From NCBI GenBank assembly GCA_021787845.1, contig JAJYLH010000003.1, positions 1-64,000 on the forward strand: a stretch of 64,000 nucleotides of DNA, read 5' to 3'. Shown piece by piece: positions 63,106-64,000 of this stretch (its first letter is position 1; each line of letters opens with the position of its first letter). Below the pieces are notes generated by a model. It searched no databases, was not told the origin of the DNA, and was given only the letters and a program-made list of their open reading frames with translations. Both the position numbers and the translations under genes were made by a program. The DNA comes from Myxococcales bacterium. GTDB taxonomy: Bacteria; Myxococcota; Myxococcia; Myxococcales; JAJYLH01.

Positions 63106-64000
63106 TTGACCAACCCCACGAGCGAACAGCCGAGCCCCCGGGAGCACGACCAGACCTACACGGTGTTGCTGATCCCCGAGCGCGGCGCGCGGGTGGAGAA
63201 GCTGCGGCTGAGCGTCCGGCACGTGTCCCTGCTCCGGCGCCTCGCGCGCTTTCGGCTGTCGGACGTCCAGGTGCGGCTGGCCGTCGCCTTGGTCTTGGCG
63301 CTGGTGGCGGCGCTGGTGGGGATGACCTGGCGGCTCATCGCTCTGAGCGGGCGGGTGCGCGACAACACCCGGCTCGAGGAACAGAACCTCGAGCTGCAGG
63401 CGCGGCTGTCGACGATTCAGGAGAAGATCGGGCACATCAACGGCGTGCTCGCCCGCACGCAGGAGCTCTACGCCCGCCTCCAGGAGATCTCCCAGCTCTC
63501 CGACCCGGCCCGCAAGCTCTCCCTCGACGCTCCCGCGCTGCGGGATCCCCGCCTGCCGGCGGATCCGGTCAGGCTCACGAGCCAGCTCGACCGCCTCTCG
63601 TCCGAGGCCGAGGTGCAGTCGGAGGAGCTGAACACGCTGACCGGCTACTTCGAGGACCGCAAGGCCCTGCTCGCTTCGGCTCCGGCGATCTGGCCGGTGC
63701 GCGGGTGGGTGACGAGCGACTTCGGCTGGCGGGTCGACCCCTTCACCGGCCAGCGGGAACTGCACGAAGGGTTGGACATCGCGAACCAAGAGGGCACGCC
63801 GGTGCTCGCGACCGCCGACGGGACGGTGGTCTATGCGGCGCCCGACGACGGCTACGGCAACGTCATCGTTCTCGACCACGGTTTCGGCATCAAGACACGC
63901 TATGCGCACCTCTCCAAGATCGACGTCCGCATCGGCCAGCGCGTCCAGCGCGGGCAGACCATCGGCCAGATCGGCGACACCGGACGGGCCACGGGACCGC
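63106..64000 (+). CDS. M23 (LytM-type) endopeptidase, membrane-anchored (3' partial)
   Basis: At least 298 aa, cut by the window end. TTG 63106 has GAAGGA upstream; the frame is open further upstream, so the start is tentative. A membrane helix (LAVALVLALVAALVGMTWRL) is followed by a coiled coil (LEEQNLELQARLSTIQEKIG), then the LytM domain: VTSDFGWRVDPFTGQRELHE, HEGLDIANQEGTPVLATADG (the His-Asp pair of zinc ligands) and HGFGIKTRYAHLS (the second H-x-H-like part). Related to the NlpD/EnvC-type factors or to free peptidoglycan endopeptidases. It acts in the periplasm. Confidence 0.88.
   Translation, partial: MTNPTSEQPSPREHDQTYTVLLIPERGARVEKLRLSVRHVSLLRRLARFRLSDVQVRLAVALVLALVAALVGMTWRLIALSGRVRDNTRLEEQNLELQARLSTIQEKIGHINGVLARTQELYARLQEISQLSDPARKLSLDAPALRDPRLPADPVRLTSQLDRLSSEAEVQSEELNTLTGYFEDRKALLASAPAIWPVRGWVTSDFGWRVDPFTGQRELHEGLDIANQEGTPVLATADGTVVYAAPDDGYGNVIVLDHGFGIKTRYAHLSKIDVRIGQRVQRGQTIGQIGDTGRATGP

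Overview
The window is GC-rich, densely coded chromosomal DNA, most likely from a member of the Myxococcota or a related deltaproteobacterial lineage. This is inferred from gene content: many large lipoproteins with cysteine-rich or 'DGG/DAG' linkers, PEGA, kelch and DUF1566 proteins, several PP2C phosphatases, a kinase/vWA/phosphatase triad and a pal-cpoB pair. No rRNA genes are present. The only tRNA is tRNA-Ala(GGC).

Layout. 1-8.4 kb: a partial membrane protein, a large Cys-rich/beta-propeller lipoprotein, a serine-recombinase relic abutting a truncated membrane gene, a sigma-1.1-like small protein, a CPA2 antiporter and a bacterial eRF1-like protein. 8.44-18.36 kb: a 9.8-kb integrative element inserted in tRNA-Ala, bounded by a perfect 50-bp direct repeat. 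It carries a tyrosine integrase, an AlpA-like regulator, a DUF3631 ATPase operon downstream of an iteron-like repeat region, HicBA-like and HigBA-like modules near its two ends, and a twice-repeated pair of collagen-like lipoprotein plus tiny membrane protein.

18.5-31.7 kb: an aldehyde dehydrogenase, a flavin reductase, a Cys-rich lipoprotein, a PP2C phosphatase, a DsbD-like protein and a complete ISC iron-sulfur operon (iscS-iscU-iscA-hscB-hscA-fdx-iscX). 31.7-42.6 kb: kelch and PEGA envelope proteins, an orphan histidine kinase overlapping moeA, superoxide dismutase, an RNA methyltransferase and an aminotransferase. 42.7-48 kb: a TerY-P-type signalling triad (atypical kinase, vWA protein, PP2C-like phosphatase), then bioB-bioF. 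48-64 kb: a DUF1566 protein, a repeat-rich 1-kb non-coding stretch, OsmC, a tandem phosphodiesterase lipoprotein, Lon, RecX, a BamD/TPR protein, CpoB and Pal, PdxH, a second classic PP2C phosphatase and a truncated M23 endopeptidase.

The intergenic space is unusually rich in repeat families: (i) palindromic arrays of 9-bp units built on CCGATCGGT at six sites; (ii) REP-like pairs beginning GTAGGATGG; (iii) hairpin repeats with the core CTCATCCTGAGCG, one of which lies in frame inside the integrase gene; (iv) a 336-bp inverted-repeat-bounded unit holding seven 24-bp tandem repeats; (v) a degenerate 41-bp tandem array. The most promising leads are the tRNA-Ala element with its duplicated collagen-lipoprotein cassette, the stand-alone TerY-P triad and the repeat families. 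Functions are assigned by reading motifs only; no database search was possible.
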